Positions 26,129 through 36,757 of a stretch of DNA of 64,000 nt are shown here, piece after piece; position 1 is the first letter of the stretch, and every line of letters begins with the position of its first letter. The notes beneath the pieces are model-generated. The model did not search any database. It had not been told where the DNA came from and was given only the letters and a program-made list of their open reading frames with translations. Origin of the DNA: Bacteroidaceae bacterium (GTDB lineage Bacteria > Bacteroidota > Bacteroidia > Bacteroidales > Bacteroidaceae); contig JAKSIS010000008.1 of the NCBI GenBank assembly GCA_024398665.1, positions 1 through 64,000 on the forward strand, in the 5' to 3' direction. The translations under genes and the position numbers were made by a program.

Positions 26129-27085
26129 ATGGATCTTTCAATCATCGTACCCCTGCTGAACGAAGAGGAGTCAATCCCGGAACTCTACGCCTGGATTACC
26201 CGCGTAATGACAGAAAACAGCTTCAGTTATGAAGTCATCTTCGTTGATGACGGCAGCACTGACTCGTCATGGAACGTTATCGAGAAATTGAAGTCCGATG
26301 CCCCGGAAACCGTGAAGGGCATAAAGTTCCGCCGCAACTACGGCAAATCCCCCGCCCTGTTCTGCGGGTTCCGCATGGCCCAGGGTGACATTGTCGTAAC
26401 CATGGACGCCGACCTTCAGGACAGTCCTGAAGAGGTTCCGGAAATGGTCCGTATGATACGTGAAGACGGCTATGACCTTGTATCAGGCTGGAAGAAGAAA
26501 CGCTATGACGGCAAGTTGAGCAAGAACATTCCGTCAAAGATATACAACTGGACAGCCCGCAAGGTAACCGGCATACATCTTCATGACATGAACTGCGGAC
26601 TCAAGGCATACCGCAGTGAAGTTGTCAAGAACATTGAAGTTTACGGTGAGATGCACCGTTACATCCCGTTCCTTGCCAAGAACGCCGGATTCTCAAAGAT
26701 TGGCGAAAAGGTGGTGCACCATCAGGCACGCAAGTTCGGAAAGAGCAAGTTCGGACTGGACCGTTTCGTAAACGGCTACCTGGACCTGCTGTCACTGTGG
26801 TTCTTGAACAAGTTCGGCAAGCAGCCCATGCATTTCTTCGGCCTTTGGGGCTCTCTCATGTTCATAATCTGCTTCATTGCCATAATAATCATAGGCATAA
26901 GCAAGCTTGTCGCCCTATCGCACGGAGTACCGGCACGCCTTATCGCTGACAATCCCTATTTCTACATAGCCCTGACAGGCATGATTATGGGTACGCTCAT
27001 GTTCCTGACCGGTTTTGTGGCTGAACTTGTAAGCCGCAGCAGCCAGAACCGCAACGACTACAAGATTGAAAAGGAACTGGTCTGA
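26129..27085 (+). CDS. Family 2 glycosyltransferase, DPM1/GtrB-like
   Basis: A 318-residue membrane-anchored GT2. The GT-A domain begins MDLSIIVPLLNEEESIPELY with FVDDGSTDSSW and TMDADLQDSPEEV (DXD). Two C-terminal transmembrane helices follow (LWGSLMFIICFIAIIIIGI; YFYIALTGMIMGTLMFLTGFVAELV). Such enzymes transfer a sugar from a nucleotide donor to polyprenyl phosphate at the cytoplasmic face. It follows DUF4199 by 3 bp and its stop overlaps the mntP start. Confidence 0.9.
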   Translation: MDLSIIVPLLNEEESIPELYAWITRVMTENSFSYEVIFVDDGSTDSSWNVIEKLKSDAPETVKGIKFRRNYGKSPALFCGFRMAQGDIVVTMDADLQDSPEEVPEMVRMIREDGYDLVSGWKKKRYDGKLSKNIPSKIYNWTARKVTGIHLHDMNCGLKAYRSEVVKNIEVYGEMHRYIPFLAKNAGFSKIGEKVVHHQARKFGKSKFGLDRFVNGYLDLLSLWFLNKFGKQPMHFFGLWGSLMFIICFIAIIIIGISKLVALSHGVPARLIADNPYFYIALTGMIMGTLMFLTGFVAELVSRSSQNRNDYKIEKELV

Positions 27086-27657
27086 TGACTGTCATTGAGC
27101 TGATACTCCTGTCCATAGCTCTGGCCATGGACTGTTTCACCGTTTCAATTACCGGCGGACTTGTAGAGAAGCGCATTGTCATGGGCACCATGCTGCTGAC
27201 AGCCTTCATGTTCGGTCTGTTCCAGGCGCTGATGCCGGCGTTGGGCTGGCTTGGCATGAGCCTGTTCGCTGATGCCATCCAGGCCTGGGACCACTGGATA
27301 GCTTTCGGACTGCTGGCATTTCTGGGCGTACGCATGATTCTTGACGGCCTGAAATCCGATGATGAGGAGAAGACATTTGACCCTTCAAGGTTCTCCACGA
27401 CTCTGCTCATGGCCATTGCCACAAGCATAGACGCCCTGGCTGTAGGTCTGTCACTGGGCTGTTCGGGATACGCCACATTCACAAGTATCCTGCTGCCGCT
27501 GCTCATCATAGGCACAGGTTCATTCCTGTTCACCATATTGGGATTCAGCATAGGTGCCTGCATTGGCAGGAAACTGAACTTCCCGGTTGAAACGGCAGGC
27601 GGAATCATTCTGCTGGGCATCGGAATAAAAATACTTCTCGAACACCTTCTGGCATGA
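27085..27657 (+). CDS. mntP: Manganese efflux pump MntP
   Basis: A 190-residue inner-membrane protein with six transmembrane helices in two related halves. The conserved acidic motifs LSIALAMDCFTVSITGG and ATSIDALAVGLSLGCSG carry the Asp residues used for Mn(II) export. No yybP-ykoY riboswitch is seen upstream, and the gene is translationally coupled to the GT2 gene. The next gene (apbE) overlaps it by 4 bp. Confidence 0.92.
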   Translation: MTVIELILLSIALAMDCFTVSITGGLVEKRIVMGTMLLTAFMFGLFQALMPALGWLGMSLFADAIQAWDHWIAFGLLAFLGVRMILDGLKSDDEEKTFDPSRFSTTLLMAIATSIDALAVGLSLGCSGYATFTSILLPLLIIGTGSFLFTILGFSIGACIGRKLNFPVETAGGIILLGIGIKILLEHLLA

Positions 27658-28652
27658 AAAAGTGGCACTATCCTTTCCTGGCGTTCCTCATCATAGGATC
27701 GTACCTGATTCTCACCGAAAACAGGACTCCCAAAGCCCAGTCACCCCAGTACATGCATTCTGAAGGCCTTGTATTCGGAACGCGCTACACCGCAACCTAC
27801 CTTTATACCAGTGACCTGACAGCTGAAATCGAAGCCACCCTGGCACGTGTGGACAGTGCCCTGAGCATGTTCAACCCGCAGTCCACCATATCCCGTGTGA
27901 ACGGCGCCAGTGAAATCCAGGTCACTGACACCATGTTCCTCAAGGTCTACCGGCGCGCCATGGAGATATCGGACTGGACACACGGAGCGTTTGACATTAC
28001 CGTGGCACCGGCCGTCAACGCGTGGGGATTCGGATTCAAGCATGCCGAAAACATAGGTCAGAACGTGCTGGACAGCCTGCGGGAAATAACAGGATATTGG
28101 AAAATCACTGAAAAAGACGGGACCATAACCAAGTCCGATTCACGTATCATGCTGGACTGCAGCGCAATAGCCAAGGGATTCGGCAGTGACATGGTAGCAG
28201 GACTGATGCGTTCCAGAAACATAGGAAACTTCATGATTGAAATAGGCGGTGAGATTGTTGTTGCCGGCCGCAATCCGAACGGAAAGGACTGGAACATAGG
28301 AATCAGCAAACCTGTTGACGATTCCCTTTCCGTGAGCGGCGAACTTCAGACCGTAATACCTGTCACCGACATAGCCATGGCAACTTCAGGCAACTACCGC
28401 AATTTCTACGTCAGGGAAGGCCGCAAGTACGCGCATACCATTGACCCGCACACCTGCATGCCGGTCAGCCACAGCCTGCTGTCAGCCACAGTATTCGCGC
28501 CGGACTGCGCCACAGCCGATGCTCTGGCCACGTCAATGATGGTCATGGGACCGGACAGCGCCCGCGCTCTGGTTTCCGCCCACCCTGAAATCAGCGCATT
28601 CCTGATTCTTGATGGAGGGAACGGCAATCTGGAAACAGTCAGGCTCCCATAA
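27654..28652 (+). CDS. apbE: FAD:protein FMN transferase (ApbE)
   Basis: ApbE covalently attaches FMN to threonine residues of extracytoplasmic flavoproteins such as NqrB/NqrC and RnfG. It has 332 residues with an N-terminal membrane/signal segment (YPFLAFLIIGSYLIL) but no lipobox Cys. Family motifs are FGTRYTATYLY, DSALSMFNPQSTISRVN, LDCSAIAKGFGSDMV, IEIGGEIVVAGRNPNG, MATSGNYRNFY and YAHTIDPHTCMPV. It is the last gene of the DUF4199-GT2-mntP-apbE unit. Its stop is directly followed by the 20-bp repeat array. Confidence 0.94.
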   Translation: MKKWHYPFLAFLIIGSYLILTENRTPKAQSPQYMHSEGLVFGTRYTATYLYTSDLTAEIEATLARVDSALSMFNPQSTISRVNGASEIQVTDTMFLKVYRRAMEISDWTHGAFDITVAPAVNAWGFGFKHAENIGQNVLDSLREITGYWKITEKDGTITKSDSRIMLDCSAIAKGFGSDMVAGLMRSRNIGNFMIEIGGEIVVAGRNPNGKDWNIGISKPVDDSLSVSGELQTVIPVTDIAMATSGNYRNFYVREGRKYAHTIDPHTCMPVSHSLLSATVFAPDCATADALATSMMVMGPDSARALVSAHPEISAFLILDGGNGNLETVRLP

Positions 28653-28653
28653 A

Positions 28654-28749
28654 CAGGGTCTGGCCCCATTGTGCAGGGTCTGGCCCCATTGTGCAGGGTC
28701 TGGCCCCATTGTGCAGGGTCTGGCCCTATTGTGCAAGGTCTGGCCCCAC
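28654..28749. repeat. 20-bp tandem repeat array (about 4.8 copies)
   Basis: Four complete units of CAGGGTCTGGCCCCATTGTG and a partial fifth lie head to tail between convergent apbE and mfd. The fourth unit has CCTATT in place of CCCATT, which on the minus strand turns CAATGG into CAATAG and provides the mfd stop codon. Each unit has GGG-CTGG-CCC symmetry and could form small hairpins. No spacers are present. Confidence 0.95.
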
Positions 28750-31700
28750 CACGCACTGTTTCAGCACTTCAATGGCATTTTCCACATCGGGTACGTCCTG
28801 CACAAGCATGCTGCGCTTTGAATTGTCCTCACGCAGCAGGCAGCGCATAGGCTGGCTGGCCGCATAGGCCAGAATGCCTCCGAACACACTGCTTTCATAG
28901 TACGGACTGTCAGGGTTGGAAACGAAGAACAGACTCATGCGGCCCGCTTTCAGGAATACCTTCTCAACTCCCAGTTCACGGCACATGCGGCGCAGTGTCA
29001 CAAGACGGATCAGTTCAAGAGCGGGTTTGGGAATCTGTCCGAAGCGGTCCTGCAGGCGCTCCTTGAAGCGCTGTATGTCAGTTTCCTTCTCCATGCTGTC
29101 CAGTTCACGGTACAGCAGTATGCGTTCGCTTCCGTTGGGCACGAACGATTCGGCAAAGAACATGTCAAGATCCGTTTCGACAGTACAGTCGTCAACATAC
29201 ATGCTGGCATCACGCACAGGCCCCGACGCCTGCTGTTCCTTGAACAGGTCCTGGAATTCGTCATTCTTCAGTTCACGTACCGCCTCACGCAGAATCTTCT
29301 GGTATGTTTCATAGCCCAGGTCAGCAATGAATCCGCTCTGTTCGGCGCCCAGCAGATTCCCGGCGCCGCGTATGTCCAGATCCTGAAGGGCCAGCTGTAT
29401 GCCGCTGCCCAGTTCTGAAAAGTTTTCAATTGCCTGCAGACGGCGGCGCGAATCGTCCGGAAGGACTGACAGCGGCGGAGCCAGCAGATAGCAGAACGCC
29501 TTGCGGTTGCTGCGGCCCACACGTCCGCGCATCTGGTGCAGGTCTGACAGGCCGAAATTCTGGGCCTGATTCACAATGATGGTGTTGGCGTTGGGTATGT
29601 CAATTCCGTTCTCAACAATTGTCGTGGACACCAGGACATCATAATCGTAATTGATGAATCCGGTAAGGATCTTCTCCAGTTCATCGGGGTTCATCTGTCC
29701 GTGTCCGATGCAGACCCGCGCATCGGGCACCTGTTTCTGCACAATGGCAGCCAGGTCAGGCAGTGACGATATGCGGTTGCTGACCAGGAAAAGCTGGCCG
29801 TTGCGGCTCATTTCAAAGTTCACGGCCTCGCGAATGATGTCCGGACTGAAGACATGAACCTCAGTCTGGATCGGATAGCGGTTGGCCGGCGGGGTCTGTA
29901 TGACTGACAGGTCACGGGCACCCATCAGCGAGAACTGCAGTGTGCGCGGTATTGGAGTGGCCGTCAGTGTCAGGGTGTCGACATTGGTCTTCAGCGCCTT
30001 GAGCTTTTCCTTTACGGCAACTCCGAACTTCTGCTCCTCATCAATGATGAGCAGTCCCAGATCCTTGAACCTGACCTGTTTGCCTATCAGCTTGTGTGTA
30101 CCTACAATTATATCTATCCGGCCATCTTCAAGATCCTTGAGAATTTCAGCCACCTTCCCGGCCGAACGGGCGCGTGACAGGTACTCCACCCTGCATGGAA
30201 AGTCCTTCAGGCGTTCACTGAATGTCTGGTAATGCTGGAATGCAAGAATTGTGGTAGGAACAAGCACCGCCACCTGCTTGCTGTCGGCAACGGCCTTGAA
30301 TGCTGCACGTATGGCCACTTCAGTCTTTCCGAAACCCACGTCACCGCATACCAGACGGTCCATGGGACGGCTGCTTTCCATATCGGCCTTGACGTCCTGG
30401 GTTGCCTTGAGCTGGTCAGGCGTATCCTCATACAGGAAGCTGGCCTCAAGTTCGTTCTGCAGATACGTATCCGGACTGTACGCGAATCCCTTCTCCTCAA
30501 GACGTTTGGAATACAGTTTGATAAGGTCGCGGGCAATGTCCTTTATCTTGCCCTTGGTGCGTTCCTTCATGTTTTCCCACGCACCGGTTCCCAACTTGTT
30601 TATTTGCGGCTGCTCACCCTCCTTGCCCTTGTATTTCGATACCTTGTGAAGCGCATGGATCGACACGAACACCACATCGTCATTCCTGTATATGATCTTT
30701 ATCTTTTCCTGGAAGCCGTTCCCCTCAGGAATCCGTACCAGACCGCCGAACCGGCCCACGCCATGGTCCATATGCACCACGTAGTCCCCTATCTGGAACT
30801 CGCTCAGTTCCTTAAGCGTCAGCGCCACCTTGCCGTTGCGGGCACGGTCGCTCTTAAGGTTATACTTGTGGAAACGGTCGAATATCTGATGGTCAGTAAA
30901 GAAACAGCATTTCAGAAGCCCGTCGGCAAAACCTTCATGAAGGGTCTTTCCAACTGTTTCAAACTGTATGTTCTCACCCCTTTCCGCAAATATGTCACGC
31001 AGGCGGTCGCCCTGCCTTGGATTGTCCGTAAGCAGGTATATCCTGTAGCCCCTGACAATGTAGTCCGTCAGTGTCTGTGAGACCAGATCGAAATTCTTGT
31101 GGAACAGCGTCTGCGGAACCGTATCGAATGATATTGTCACACATGCCGGCCCGGTAGGACGGTTTCCGAATTCTATGGTACGGCACCCGGCGCTCCGGCG
31201 CAGGAAATCTTCAGCAGTGACCATCACAGGAAGCGGACACTCTTCATCTGCTCCGTCCTTGGCGGCGTCAATCTGACGCATCCGCGCTGCCACGCCCTCC
31301 CTGTCAGCAGTCTCACGCGCCACCAGCGAGATACGGTCCGCAGCCAGCAGCAGGTCACGCACGCACAGAAGCGTGTCCTCAGGAAGGAAATCCATAAGTG
31401 ACATATGGTCCGCGGAACCGGATTTCTTCATGTCAGGCACAATGACTACGGAATCCTTACGGTCTTCTGACAGCTGCGTTTCAACGGAGAACGTGCGTAT
31501 GCTGTCTATGTCGTCACCGAAGAAGTCAATTCTGAAAGGATATTCCGATGAATACGAGAACACGTCCAGGATACTTCCGCGCAGTGCGAACTGTCCAGGT
31601 TCATACACATAGTCAACACGTTCGAAACCAAGTTCATAGAGCCTGTCCTGCAGGCTGTCGCGGTCCATTGACTGTCCGTTTGAAAGGGCTATGGAACGGT

Positions 31701-32133
31701 CTTCAAGACTTTTCTTTGACACGACAGTTTCAGCCAGGGCATCAGGTGATGTGACAATGACCAGCGTCGGAGCATCGGAATCAAGGGTTGCAAGACGGCT
31801 CAGGACTTCAGTTCGCAGTATCTCACTTGCATCATCCTTCTGTCCGTACTTGGCGGCGCGCCGGTAGCCCGACGGGAAATAAAGGACATTGTCTTCACCC
31901 ATGGTCTGCACCATGTCATGGTAGAAATATGCGGCGTCCTCCTGGTCGGAAAGCACTACAAGCATGCAGTGACGGCTGCAGGAAGAAGCTAGCGACGAGA
32001 ACAGGAGCGGTGAGGACGATGCATGAAGCCCCTGCAGGAAAATGTTCTTTCCGCTTTTTCCTGCAAGTTCCTTCAAAAGGGCCTTGAACTGCGCAAGGCG
32101 GCCGTATAAGGCACTCAAATCAGACAGATTCAT
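28726..32133 (-). CDS. mfd: Transcription-repair coupling factor Mfd
   Basis: Mfd removes stalled RNA polymerase at DNA lesions and recruits UvrA. The 1135 residues contain the UvrB-like N-terminal modules, the RNAP-interacting CarD-like domain ([20 protein letters not shown]), the RecG-like helicase ([48 protein letters not shown]) and the C-terminal TRCF domain. The final residues GPDLAQ and the stop codon are encoded inside the 20-bp tandem repeats. A -7 element lies at 32202-32209. Confidence 0.97.
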   Translation of the reverse strand: MNLSDLSALYGRLAQFKALLKELAGKSGKNIFLQGLHASSSPLLFSSLASSCSRHCMLVVLSDQEDAAYFYHDMVQTMGEDNVLYFPSGYRRAAKYGQKDDASEILRTEVLSRLATLDSDAPTLVIVTSPDALAETVVSKKSLEDRSIALSNGQSMDRDSLQDRLYELGFERVDYVYEPGQFALRGSILDVFSYSSEYPFRIDFFGDDIDSIRTFSVETQLSEDRKDSVVIVPDMKKSGSADHMSLMDFLPEDTLLCVRDLLLAADRISLVARETADREGVAARMRQIDAAKDGADEECPLPVMVTAEDFLRRSAGCRTIEFGNRPTGPACVTISFDTVPQTLFHKNFDLVSQTLTDYIVRGYRIYLLTDNPRQGDRLRDIFAERGENIQFETVGKTLHEGFADGLLKCCFFTDHQIFDRFHKYNLKSDRARNGKVALTLKELSEFQIGDYVVHMDHGVGRFGGLVRIPEGNGFQEKIKIIYRNDDVVFVSIHALHKVSKYKGKEGEQPQINKLGTGAWENMKERTKGKIKDIARDLIKLYSKRLEEKGFAYSPDTYLQNELEASFLYEDTPDQLKATQDVKADMESSRPMDRLVCGDVGFGKTEVAIRAAFKAVADSKQVAVLVPTTILAFQHYQTFSERLKDFPCRVEYLSRARSAGKVAEILKDLEDGRIDIIVGTHKLIGKQVRFKDLGLLIIDEEQKFGVAVKEKLKALKTNVDTLTLTATPIPRTLQFSLMGARDLSVIQTPPANRYPIQTEVHVFSPDIIREAVNFEMSRNGQLFLVSNRISSLPDLAAIVQKQVPDARVCIGHGQMNPDELEKILTGFINYDYDVLVSTTIVENGIDIPNANTIIVNQAQNFGLSDLHQMRGRVGRSNRKAFCYLLAPPLSVLPDDSRRRLQAIENFSELGSGIQLALQDLDIRGAGNLLGAEQSGFIADLGYETYQKILREAVRELKNDEFQDLFKEQQASGPVRDASMYVDDCTVETDLDMFFAESFVPNGSERILLYRELDSMEKETDIQRFKERLQDRFGQIPKPALELIRLVTLRRMCRELGVEKVFLKAGRMSLFFVSNPDSPYYESSVFGGILAYAASQPMRCLLREDNSKRSMLVQDVPDVENAIEVLKQCVVGPDLAQ

Positions 32134-32201
32134 GGCAAGTTATGTTCCCAAAAGACATTTTTTGCCCCAATGAGAAAAAAAAAATTTCTCCTTAAGGCCC
32201 C

Positions 32202-32209
32202 CAAAATTA
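32202..32209 (-). promoter_or_regulatory. -7 promoter element of mfd
   Basis: TAATTTTG on the minus strand, about 68 nt upstream of the mfd start; it is back to back with the potA promoter. Confidence 0.5.
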
Positions 32210-32218
32210 CAAAAAAAC

Positions 32219-32226
32219 TAACTTTG
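32219..32226 (+). promoter_or_regulatory. -7 promoter element of potABCD
   Basis: TAACTTTG, 33 nt before the ATG at 32260. It makes the upstream in-frame ATG at 32170 an unlikely start. Confidence 0.65.
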
Positions 32227-32259
32227 CACCCGCTAAAAATCAATGCGTTTACACTTCAA

Positions 32260-33768
32260 ATGACCGACATCACCAAGAACACCCAGGCAGTACCGCTTGC
32301 AAGCGTCGATTCAGCCGGCAAGGACTGCACCCAGCGTGCACCCGACATCCCAGTTGCAGAGTCAGCCAACAGCAGTTCAGACAATAGCGAAAAGGCTTAT
32401 ATCATTGAGATCAGCCACCTGTCAAAGTGGTTCGGCGACAAGCAGGTTCTCGATGATGTAAGCCTTTTTGTAAAGAAAGGCGAATTCGTCACCATCCTGG
32501 GACCTTCAGGATGCGGCAAGACCACCCTTCTCAGAACACTGGCAGGATTCAATCTCCCAACAGAAGGGACAGTCCGCATGAACGGCATGGACATTACTGA
32601 AATCCCGCCTTACCAGAGACCCATGAACACGGTCTTCCAGAGATACGCATTGTTTCCCCACCTTAACGTATACGACAACATTGCATTCGGTCTGAAACTC
32701 AAGAAGACCGATGAGGACAGCATTGACAGGCAGGTTCGCCGCGTTCTGAAGATGGTCGGACTGACCGACTACGAGGAGCGTGACGTGGAATCCCTTTCAG
32801 GCGGTCAGCAGCAGCGCGTGGCCATTGCACGCGCAATAGTGAACAAGCCGCAGGTTCTGCTCCTGGATGAACCTCTGGCAGCCCTTGACCTGAAAATGCG
32901 CAAGGACATGCAGCTTGAACTCAAGCAGATGCACAAGGATCTGGGCATAACCTTCATCTATGTGACACATGACCAGGAGGAGGCTCTTACCCTGAGTGAC
33001 ACCATCGTAGTCATGAACAAGGGCAAGGTCCAGCAGATTGGAAAACCCACAGACATATATAATGAACCCGTGAATCCGTTCGTGGCGGACTTCATAGGTG
33101 ACAGCAACATACTGAACGGCATCATGATTGAAGACCGCAAGGTGCAGTTCATGTACCACGAATTCGAATGCGTGGACGAAGGCTTCCAGCCCAACGAACA
33201 CGTTGACGTGGTCCTTCGCCCCGAAGACATCTACATCATGGCCCGCAACGACAAGGGCCAGATAAACGGCACGGTCCAGACCTGCATATTCAAGGGCGTC
33301 CACTATGAGATGACCGTCATAACCGACCGCGGCTACGAACTGCTCATCCAGGACTACAACGCATTTGAAGTGGGTCAGGAAGTGAGCCTCATAATCAAGC
33401 CCTTCGACATACACGTCATGCATAAGGAACGCTTCTGCAACACCATTCCCGGCGTCATGTCCGATGAAACCCACGTGGACATGCTGGGCGGCACATTCGA
33501 ATGTCTGCCTGTGGAAGGCATCGGATCCGGAACGGAAGTCGATGTCCAGGTAGGGTTCGACGGAATAGAGCTCATGGACTACACTGAAGACGGCGCCGCC
33601 GCAGGCTGTGTGAGCTTCATACTCTACAAGGGTAACCACTACCATCTGACAGTCACCACTGACAGCGGCGAGGACATATTCACCGACACCCAGGAAGTCT
33701 GGGATGACGGTGACATTGTCGGCATCAGGATTCTTCCCAAGGACATCAGGATAACACGCAGGATATGA
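32260..33768 (+). CDS. potA: Spermidine/putrescine ABC transporter ATPase PotA
   Basis: The cytoplasmic ATPase of a polyamine importer. Walker A is [10 protein letters not shown]-loop QRYALFPHL, signature LSGGQQQR, Walker [12 protein letters not shown], and the switch His is in VTHDQEEA. From the start at 32260 (MTDITKNTQ) it has 502 residues, longer than E. coli PotA (378). The C-terminal 200 residues appear to contain two successive TOBE-like regions ([23 protein letters not shown]; then [24 protein letters not shown]...[15 protein letters not shown]). The N-terminal 45 residues precede the ABC domain and are low-complexity. The stop overlaps potB by 4 bp. Confidence 0.93.
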   Translation: MTDITKNTQAVPLASVDSAGKDCTQRAPDIPVAESANSSSDNSEKAYIIEISHLSKWFGDKQVLDDVSLFVKKGEFVTILGPSGCGKTTLLRTLAGFNLPTEGTVRMNGMDITEIPPYQRPMNTVFQRYALFPHLNVYDNIAFGLKLKKTDEDSIDRQVRRVLKMVGLTDYEERDVESLSGGQQQRVAIARAIVNKPQVLLLDEPLAALDLKMRKDMQLELKQMHKDLGITFIYVTHDQEEALTLSDTIVVMNKGKVQQIGKPTDIYNEPVNPFVADFIGDSNILNGIMIEDRKVQFMYHEFECVDEGFQPNEHVDVVLRPEDIYIMARNDKGQINGTVQTCIFKGVHYEMTVITDRGYELLIQDYNAFEVGQEVSLIIKPFDIHVMHKERFCNTIPGVMSDETHVDMLGGTFECLPVEGIGSGTEVDVQVGFDGIELMDYTEDGAAAGCVSFILYKGNHYHLTVTTDSGEDIFTDTQEVWDDGDIVGIRILPKDIRITRRI

Positions 33769-34556
33769 ATCTCACAAAACTGGTTCAGAAACGTAGCAAC
33801 TGGGTAGCCCCCTACGTTCTCTTTCTGGTTCTGTTTGTAGTGCTGCCCCTGCTGCTAATTGCCGTGTATGCCTTCCGCAACCCGGCAGGCCAGTTCACCG
33901 TCCAGAACTTCGTCAAGTTCGCCACACAGTCCGAAGCTCTGAGCACGTTCGTGTATTCTGTAGGCATAGCCATCATAACCACACTGCTGTGCATACTTCT
34001 GGGATATCCGGCCGCATACATTCTGGCCAGTTCGCAGTTCAACCGCAGCAGGACCATGGTGCTACTCTTCATCCTGCCCATGTGGATCAACGTACTCATG
34101 CGTTCGCTGGCAACCGTGGCACTGTTCGACTTCCTGCACCTTCCGCTTGGTGAGGGGGCGCTCATATTCGGCCTTGTCTATGATTTCCTGCCGTTCATGA
34201 TCTACCCCATCTACAACACCATACAGAAGATTGACAAGAGCTACATTGAAGCCGCACGTGACCTGGGCGCCACAAACCGTCAGGTGTTCACACGTGTCAT
34301 ATGGCCCCTCTCCATACCCGGAATTATCAGCGGCATAATGATGGTGTTCCTGCCCACAATATCGACATTCGCCATTTCCGAGATTCTGACATTGAACAAC
34401 AAGCGCCTGTTCGGTTCCATCATACAGGACAACATGATGATGAGCGACACCATGAACTACGGTGCCGCGCTGTCACTCATCATGCTTGTAATCATTGCAA
34501 TAACCAGCGCTGTAAGCGGTGATGACAGCGACCTTAGCGAAGGAGGCCTGATATGA
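33765..34556 (+). CDS. potB: Spermidine/putrescine ABC transporter permease PotB
   Basis: A 263-residue permease with six transmembrane helices and the binding-protein-dependent transport EAA loop ([28 protein letters not shown]), which docks on PotA. The first helix is [25 protein letters not shown]. The start overlaps the potA stop and the end overlaps the potC start by 4 bp, so translation of the set is coupled. Confidence 0.94.
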   Translation: MNLTKLVQKRSNWVAPYVLFLVLFVVLPLLLIAVYAFRNPAGQFTVQNFVKFATQSEALSTFVYSVGIAIITTLLCILLGYPAAYILASSQFNRSRTMVLLFILPMWINVLMRSLATVALFDFLHLPLGEGALIFGLVYDFLPFMIYPIYNTIQKIDKSYIEAARDLGATNRQVFTRVIWPLSIPGIISGIMMVFLPTISTFAISEILTLNNKRLFGSIIQDNMMMSDTMNYGAALSLIMLVIIAITSAVSGDDSDLSEGGLI

Positions 34557-35353
34557 TGAAGAAGTTCCTTGCCAAATCCTACCTGTATGTGCTGCTGCTG
34601 GTGCTCTACGCCCCAATTGCAATCATCATACTGTTTTCGTTCACCAACTCCAAGACCATAGGTGACTGGCGCGGATTCTCACTTGACCTGTACTCCAACC
34701 TGCTGTCAGGCCAGGCCGCACACAGCGCCACCATCACCCAGGCCGTCCTGAACACACTCATCATTGCGGTGACAGCCGCCACCCTGTCAATGTTTCTTGG
34801 CAGCATCGCGGCCGTAGGCATATTCAACATACGCAACCGCAAGGTCCGCAAGGCAATACAGTTCGCCAACAACATACCCATGATCAATCCGGACATCATA
34901 ACCGGCATATCCCTGTTCCTGCTGTTCGTCAGTCTGGGCATTTCCGGCGGATACGTCACAGTGGTGCTGGCCCATATCGCTTTCTGCACGCCTTATGTCG
35001 TGCTCAGTGTCATGCCCCGCCTTACGCGCATGAACCCCAACATCTATGAAGCCGCACTTGATCTGGGCGCCACCCCGTTCCAGGCCTTCCGCAAGGTAAT
35101 CGTTCCTGAAATCAAGCCCGGCATGGTAAGCGGTTTCATTCTGGCATTCACCCTGTCAATCGACGACTTTGCCGTGACCCTGTTCACCAAAGGCAGCGAC
35201 GGTCTGGAAACACTTTCCACTTATATCTATGCCGATGCCCGCAAAGGCGGCCTGACCCCTGAACTGCGCTGTCTTGCAGCCATCATATTCCTTACGGTAC
35301 TTATACTGCTGCTCATAATAAACCGCCGCAGCCGTCTCAACAAAGAACAATAA
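34553..35353 (+). CDS. potC: Spermidine/putrescine ABC transporter permease PotC
   Basis: The second permease of the heterodimer, 266 residues with six transmembrane helices and the EAA loop IYEAALDLGATPFQAFRKVIVPEIKPGM. It begins with a basic stretch and YLYVLLLVLYAPIAIIILFSF, as in PotC. It lies 24 bp upstream of potD. Confidence 0.94.
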   Translation: MMKKFLAKSYLYVLLLVLYAPIAIIILFSFTNSKTIGDWRGFSLDLYSNLLSGQAAHSATITQAVLNTLIIAVTAATLSMFLGSIAAVGIFNIRNRKVRKAIQFANNIPMINPDIITGISLFLLFVSLGISGGYVTVVLAHIAFCTPYVVLSVMPRLTRMNPNIYEAALDLGATPFQAFRKVIVPEIKPGMVSGFILAFTLSIDDFAVTLFTKGSDGLETLSTYIYADARKGGLTPELRCLAAIIFLTVLILLLIINRRSRLNKEQ

Positions 35354-35377
35354 CCCTTTTAATTCTGATATTGCAAA

Positions 35378-36712
35378 ATGAAAAGAATCACAAGAATGCT
35401 TCTGTTCACTGCCGCTCTGGCAGCAGTTCCCTTCATTTCAGCCAAGGCCGATGATGACCGTGCCCACATTCTCAAGGTCTACAACTGGGCGGACTATATC
35501 GATGAGGACCTGATACCCGAATTCGAACAGTGGTACAAGGAAAACACAGGTGAAGAAGTGCATGTACTCTACCAGACATTTGACATCAATGAAGTCATGC
35601 TCACCAAGATTGAGACCGGACATGAGGACTATGACGTGGTCTGCCCGTCAGAATACATCATTGAACGCATGCTCAAGAATGACCTGCTGCTGCCGCTGGA
35701 CCGCAATTTCGGCAGTGTGCCCGACTATACGGTGAACGTATCCCCATTCGCAGTCGAGAAGTTCGATGAAATGTCAGCCTCAGGCCGCCGCGCCAGCGAC
35801 TACGCCGTCGGTTTCATGTGGGGAACCACAGGTATCATGTACAACAAGGCATTCGTGAAGAAGGAGGAGGCCCAGACATGGGGCATACTCTGGGATCCCA
35901 AATATGAAGGCAAGATTCTCATGAAGGACGCTGTACGTGACGTGTACGGATCACTCATGATGTATATCCGCCAGGATGAGATCAGGTCAGGCCGCGTGAC
36001 ACGCCAGCATGTCATGAATGACGCCAGCGACGCTTCACTGAAGATATTTGAAGACACCATGCTCTGCGCAAAGAAGAACTTTGCCGGCTGGGAAGTCGAT
36101 TTCGGCAAGGAGCGCATGGTCCAGGGCAAGGCCTGGGCAAACATCACCTGGAGCGGTGACGCCATGTGGGCTCTTGACGAGGTGGGCGATGAGATTGACC
36201 TTGACTACGTGGTTCCCGTTGAGGGCAGCAACGTGTGGTTTGACGGATGGGTAATCCCCAAGTACGCCAAGAACGTCAAGGCTGCCAACTGGTTCATCAA
36301 CTTCATGTGCACCAGCGAGAACGCCATACGCAACATGGACGCCATAGGCTACGTGAGCGTCATAGGAACTCCTGAAGTCCTTGCTTACAAGATTGACGAA
36401 AGCCTGGACGAAACCGTTGACCTTACCTATTTCTTCGGCGAAGGCGCTGACAGCGTGAAGGTCAATTCCATACAGTACCCCGACGCAAAGACAATCGAGC
36501 GCTGCGCCCTGATGCATGATGCCGGCAACCGCACTGAAGCCATGCTTGACATGTGGTCACGCATAAAGGGTGACAGCCTGCATTCAGCCACCATCATAAT
36601 CATCGGACTGGTAATTGCCGTCATCATTGTTTTCGCAGTCATGAAGGCATTGGGCAAGAACAAAAAGGCAAAGAGAAGGGCCAACGCCAAAAAGACGTCG
36701 TCAAGACGCTGA
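35378..36712 (+). CDS. potD: Polyamine-binding protein PotD with C-terminal membrane anchor
   Basis: An extracytoplasmic polyamine-binding protein of 444 residues. A signal peptide (MKRITRMLLFTAALAAVPFISAKA) is followed by HILKVYNWADYIDEDLIPEFEQWY and VCPSEYIIERML, typical of PotD/PotF. The substrate-pocket region (VGFMWGTTGIMYN; NITWSGDAMWAL; VWFDGWVIPKYA) is intact. Unusually, the last 45 residues are a hydrophobic helix (ATIIIIGLVIAVIIVFAVM) and a very basic tail, which would tether the protein to the inner membrane. No lipobox Cys is present, so this anchor may replace lipidation. Confidence 0.92.
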   Translation: MKRITRMLLFTAALAAVPFISAKADDDRAHILKVYNWADYIDEDLIPEFEQWYKENTGEEVHVLYQTFDINEVMLTKIETGHEDYDVVCPSEYIIERMLKNDLLLPLDRNFGSVPDYTVNVSPFAVEKFDEMSASGRRASDYAVGFMWGTTGIMYNKAFVKKEEAQTWGILWDPKYEGKILMKDAVRDVYGSLMMYIRQDEIRSGRVTRQHVMNDASDASLKIFEDTMLCAKKNFAGWEVDFGKERMVQGKAWANITWSGDAMWALDEVGDEIDLDYVVPVEGSNVWFDGWVIPKYAKNVKAANWFINFMCTSENAIRNMDAIGYVSVIGTPEVLAYKIDESLDETVDLTYFFGEGADSVKVNSIQYPDAKTIERCALMHDAGNRTEAMLDMWSRIKGDSLHSATIIIIGLVIAVIIVFAVMKALGKNKKAKRRANAKKTSSRR

Positions 36713-36757
36713 ACAAACGGCATTTTTGCCTAATTTTGTCTGACAACACATTCTGAC

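Noticed and set aside
27040..27120. Manganese (yybP-ykoY) riboswitch before mntP
   Set aside because: The mntP start overlaps the preceding gene, so there is no leader for such a structure.
28654..28749. Possible CRISPR array
   Set aside because: The 20-bp units are directly adjacent with no spacers, and no cas genes are present.
28406..28756. A minus-strand frame reading GPDPAQW-type repeats
   Set aside because: It is the tandem repeat translated in another frame plus antisense of apbE.
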